NCBI GenBank assembly: GCA_020720525.1
Contig: DYON01000143.1
Location: forward strand, 1-6,778
DNA from: Acetofilamentum sp.
Lineage (GTDB): Bacteria; Bacteroidota; Bacteroidia; Bacteroidales; DTU049
Direction of reading: 5' to 3'
Length of the DNA: 6,778 nt
Shown: piece after piece, positions 4,734 through 6,778 of the stretch
Position numbering within the stretch: the first letter of the stretch is position 1
Layout of the letters: every line of letters begins with the position of its first letter
Translations under genes and position numbers: made by a program
The notes under the pieces: generated by a model
Databases searched by the model: none
What the model saw: only the letters and a program-made list of their open reading frames with translations
Told to the model about the DNA's origin: nothing

Positions 4734-6773
4734 ATGAAAGAGTACAAACGATACACCATCACCACAGCACTGCCTTACGCCAACGGGCCCATTCACATTG
4801 GTCATTTGGCGGGCGTGTATATTCCTGCCGATATTTATGTGCGCTACTTGCGTAAAATGGGTCGCGACGTTCTGTTTATTGGAGGTAGCGACGAACACGG
4901 AGTTCCCATCACCATAAAAGCTCGGCAGCAAAATATTAGTCCACAGGATATTGTGGACAAATATCATGGCATCATCAAAAAGTCGTTCGAAGACCTTGGT
5001 ATCTCGTTCGATGTGTATTCGCGTACCAGCCTCCCCATTCATCACGAAACTGCTTCGGCATTTTTCACCAAACTGCACAACGAAGACAAGCTAACTCAAA
5101 TGGAGTCGGAGCAATATTACGACGAAGATGCAAAACAATTTTTGGCCGACCGCTACATCACTGGAACCTGCCCACATTGTGGCTACGAAAAAGCCTATGG
5201 CGACCAATGCGAAAAGTGTGGAACATCGCTCAGTGCCAACGACCTGATTGAACCACGCTCGGCACTATCGGGCAATATTCCTGTAAAAAAAGCTACTTCG
5301 CACTGGTTTTTGCCACTCGACCAATACGAAACGTGGCTCAAAGAATGGATTATCGAAGGTCACAAAGAATGGAAAACCAACGTTTATGGGCAGTGTAAAA
5401 GCTGGCTCGATCAAGGACTTCACCCGCGTGCTGTTACGCGCGACCTCGATTGGGGTGTAAATGTTCCGCTTCCGGATTCCGATGGCAAAGTGCTGTATGT
5501 TTGGTTCGATGCGCCCATTGGATATATTTCGGCCAGCCGCGACTGGGCTCAACAAACTGGAAAAAGCTGGGAAGAATATTGGAAAAGCGACGATTCGCGA
5601 CTAATTCATTTCATTGGCAAAGACAACATTGTTTTTCATTGCATCATATTTCCATCGATGCTGAAAGCCGAAGGCAGCTATATTTTGCCCGAAAATGTTC
5701 CAGCCAACGAATTTCTCAACCTCGAAGGCGATAAAATAAGCACTTCGCGCAACTGGGCCGTTTGGCTGCACGAGTATCTCGAAGATTTTCCGGGCAAGCA
5801 AGACGTGTTGCGCTATGTTCTCACGGCCAATGCTCCCGAAACCAAAGACAACGATTTCACTTGGAAAGATTTTCAGGCACGCAACAACAACGAACTGGCA
5901 GCCATTTTCGGCAACTTTGTAAACCGCACCATGGTGCTCACTCATAAATATTTCGAAGGCAAGGTTCCCGTCAACACGCTGCCTGCCGAACTCGACGATA
6001 TTTTGAAAGAAATAGGCTTGCTGAACGAAAAAATCAGCCACAGCATTGAGCACTTCCGTTTTCGCGAAGCTTTGGCGTTTTTTATGGATATCGCTCGCCT
6101 TGGAAACAAATATCTCACTGAAAAAGAGCCATGGAAAGTATTTCCCAACGACCCCGAAGCTGTAAAAGGAATCTTGAACAACGCGCTGCAAATAACTGCC
6201 AATTTGGCTGTATTATCTGAAATTTTTCTTCCCGAAACCGCACGCAAGCTCAAAGCCATGCTCAATATGGGCAACACCGATTGGAGCAATGCAGGAAAAT
6301 CGATTCTCGTCGAAAATCATCCACTGAATCAACCACAAATTCTTTTTGAAAAAGTGGAAGACACCGATGTTCAGAAACAAGTGGAGAAGCTGGAACAGTC
6401 GAAAAAAGACAATTTGGCATCGGCTGCTAGTTTCGAGCCACTCAAGCCCGATGTTGCCTTCGACGATTTTGCCAAAGTCGATTTGCGTGTAGGTAAAATT
6501 CTCGAAGCCGAAAAAGTGGCCAAAACCAAAAAACTGATGAAACTCAGTGTCGATTTGGGCTTCGAAGTGCGCACCATCGTTTCGGGCGTGTCCGAATATT
6601 TCACTCCAGAGCAATTGATTGGAAAAAAAGTGGTGGTGGTAGCCAACCTTGGCAAACGCGATATCAAAGGCATTGAGTCGAATGGAATGATTCTCTACGC
6701 CGAAAATGCCGACGGAACACTTTTGCTGGTGAGTCCCGTTGATGAAGCCATGAGCGGCGGATTGGTGAAATAA
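4734..6773 (+). CDS. metG: methionyl-tRNA synthetase
   Basis: A class I aminoacyl-tRNA synthetase that charges tRNA-Met, and initiator tRNA, with methionine in the cytosol. At 679 residues it is a full-length MetRS with the C-terminal dimerisation/tRNA-binding domain. Domains in order: the Rossmann catalytic core with ALPYANGPIHIGH (HIGH at 21-24) and GGSDEHG (50-56); a zinc-binding connective insert with Cys146, Cys149, Cys159 and Cys162 (CX2CX9CX2C); VWFDAPIGY; KISTS (334-338) as the KMSKS-loop variant usual in this phylum; an alpha-helical anticodon-binding domain with EPW (Trp467, probably the anticodon-reading Trp); a charged linker (about 545-572); and an OB-fold EMAP/Trbp111-like domain from about 574 to the end (FAKVDLRVGKI). 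The ATG at 4734 lies directly before the catalytic signature, so the start is secure. It is separated from the radical SAM gene by 377 bp of repeat-bearing sequence. No TAnnTTTG box or clear Shine-Dalgarno sequence precedes it. Confidence 0.97.
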   Translation: MKEYKRYTITTALPYANGPIHIGHLAGVYIPADIYVRYLRKMGRDVLFIGGSDEHGVPITIKARQQNISPQDIVDKYHGIIKKSFEDLGISFDVYSRTSLPIHHETASAFFTKLHNEDKLTQMESEQYYDEDAKQFLADRYITGTCPHCGYEKAYGDQCEKCGTSLSANDLIEPRSALSGNIPVKKATSHWFLPLDQYETWLKEWIIEGHKEWKTNVYGQCKSWLDQGLHPRAVTRDLDWGVNVPLPDSDGKVLYVWFDAPIGYISASRDWAQQTGKSWEEYWKSDDSRLIHFIGKDNIVFHCIIFPSMLKAEGSYILPENVPANEFLNLEGDKISTSRNWAVWLHEYLEDFPGKQDVLRYVLTANAPETKDNDFTWKDFQARNNNELAAIFGNFVNRTMVLTHKYFEGKVPVNTLPAELDDILKEIGLLNEKISHSIEHFRFREALAFFMDIARLGNKYLTEKEPWKVFPNDPEAVKGILNNALQITANLAVLSEIFLPETARKLKAMLNMGNTDWSNAGKSILVENHPLNQPQILFEKVEDTDVQKQVEKLEQSKKDNLASAASFEPLKPDVAFDDFAKVDLRVGKILEAEKVAKTKKLMKLSVDLGFEVRTIVSGVSEYFTPEQLIGKKVVVVANLGKRDIKGIESNGMILYAENADGTLLLVSPVDEAMSGGLVK

Positions 6774-6778
6774 TTCGT

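Larger units (their letters stand above)
4354..4736. mobile_element. putative MITE-like insertion with 9-bp target-site duplication
   Basis: This entry covers the whole 377-bp gap between the radical SAM gene and metG. TAGACTATG occurs exactly at 4354-4362 and 4728-4736. The left copy begins with the radical SAM stop codon and the right copy ends with the metG start codon. One base inside each copy are short inverted ends, GTTTTTTCAA (4364-4373) and TTGAAAAGAC (4717-4726), which match at 9 of 10 positions. The 365 bp between the repeats contain two palindromic REP-like units in opposite orientation and no convincing gene. Removing one repeat plus the insert would leave metG 3 nt after the radical SAM stop, in keeping with the rest of the operon. 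The ends are AT-rich, so chance is not excluded. No transposase is encoded within it, so mobilisation would need one in trans. No TTTG tetramer occurs on the plus strand here, so no standard promoter for metG is visible. Confidence 0.5.

Overview
The window looks like a chromosomal segment from a member of the Bacteroidota. The signs are a TAnnTTTG-type -7 promoter box, a surface protein ending in a type IX secretion (T9SS)-like C-terminal domain, Bacteroidota-style DXS and MetRS proteins (the latter with KISTS in place of KMSKS and a C-terminal EMAP/Trbp111 domain), and a radical SAM protein of a kind common in that phylum. The genus cannot be told from the sequence.

Left part (1-1352): a decayed region. 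Positions 1-390 hold, on the minus strand, the middle of an IS1634-family (IS4-like DDE) transposase with an in-frame stop. It is cut off by the window on one side and ends abruptly on the other. Directly after it, on the plus strand, comes a 5'-truncated secreted-protein gene (about 416-1258). It keeps part of its extracellular module and its T9SS-like tail but has lost its signal peptide and apparently an internal segment. A short intergenic region then carries the promoter of the next gene.

Central and right part (1335-6773): a compact plus-strand gene line. dxs (isoprenoid precursor synthesis, MEP pathway) overlaps by 8 bp a small conserved-type protein of unknown function. That gene abuts with no gap a COG0731-like radical SAM enzyme, and metG (methionyl-tRNA synthetase) follows after 377 bp. 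One TAnnTTTG promoter is visible, 11 bp in front of dxs, and none was found in front of metG, so the four genes are probably an operon or were one.

The 377-bp gap is the most interesting part. It is bracketed by an exact 9-bp direct repeat, TAGACTATG, whose left copy contains the stop codon of the radical SAM gene and whose right copy contains the metG start codon. Just inside the repeats sit short imperfect terminal inverted repeats. Removing one repeat plus the 365 bp between them would leave metG starting 3 nt after the radical SAM stop, matching the tight spacing of the rest of the operon. The gap thus looks like the insertion of a small non-autonomous element. Inside it are two REP-like palindromes in opposite orientation. 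They share the arms TTCGATACA and CACTCAGKATGRC but have entirely different hairpin cores fitted exactly between the arms. No defence system, CRISPR array, rRNA or tRNA gene was seen.
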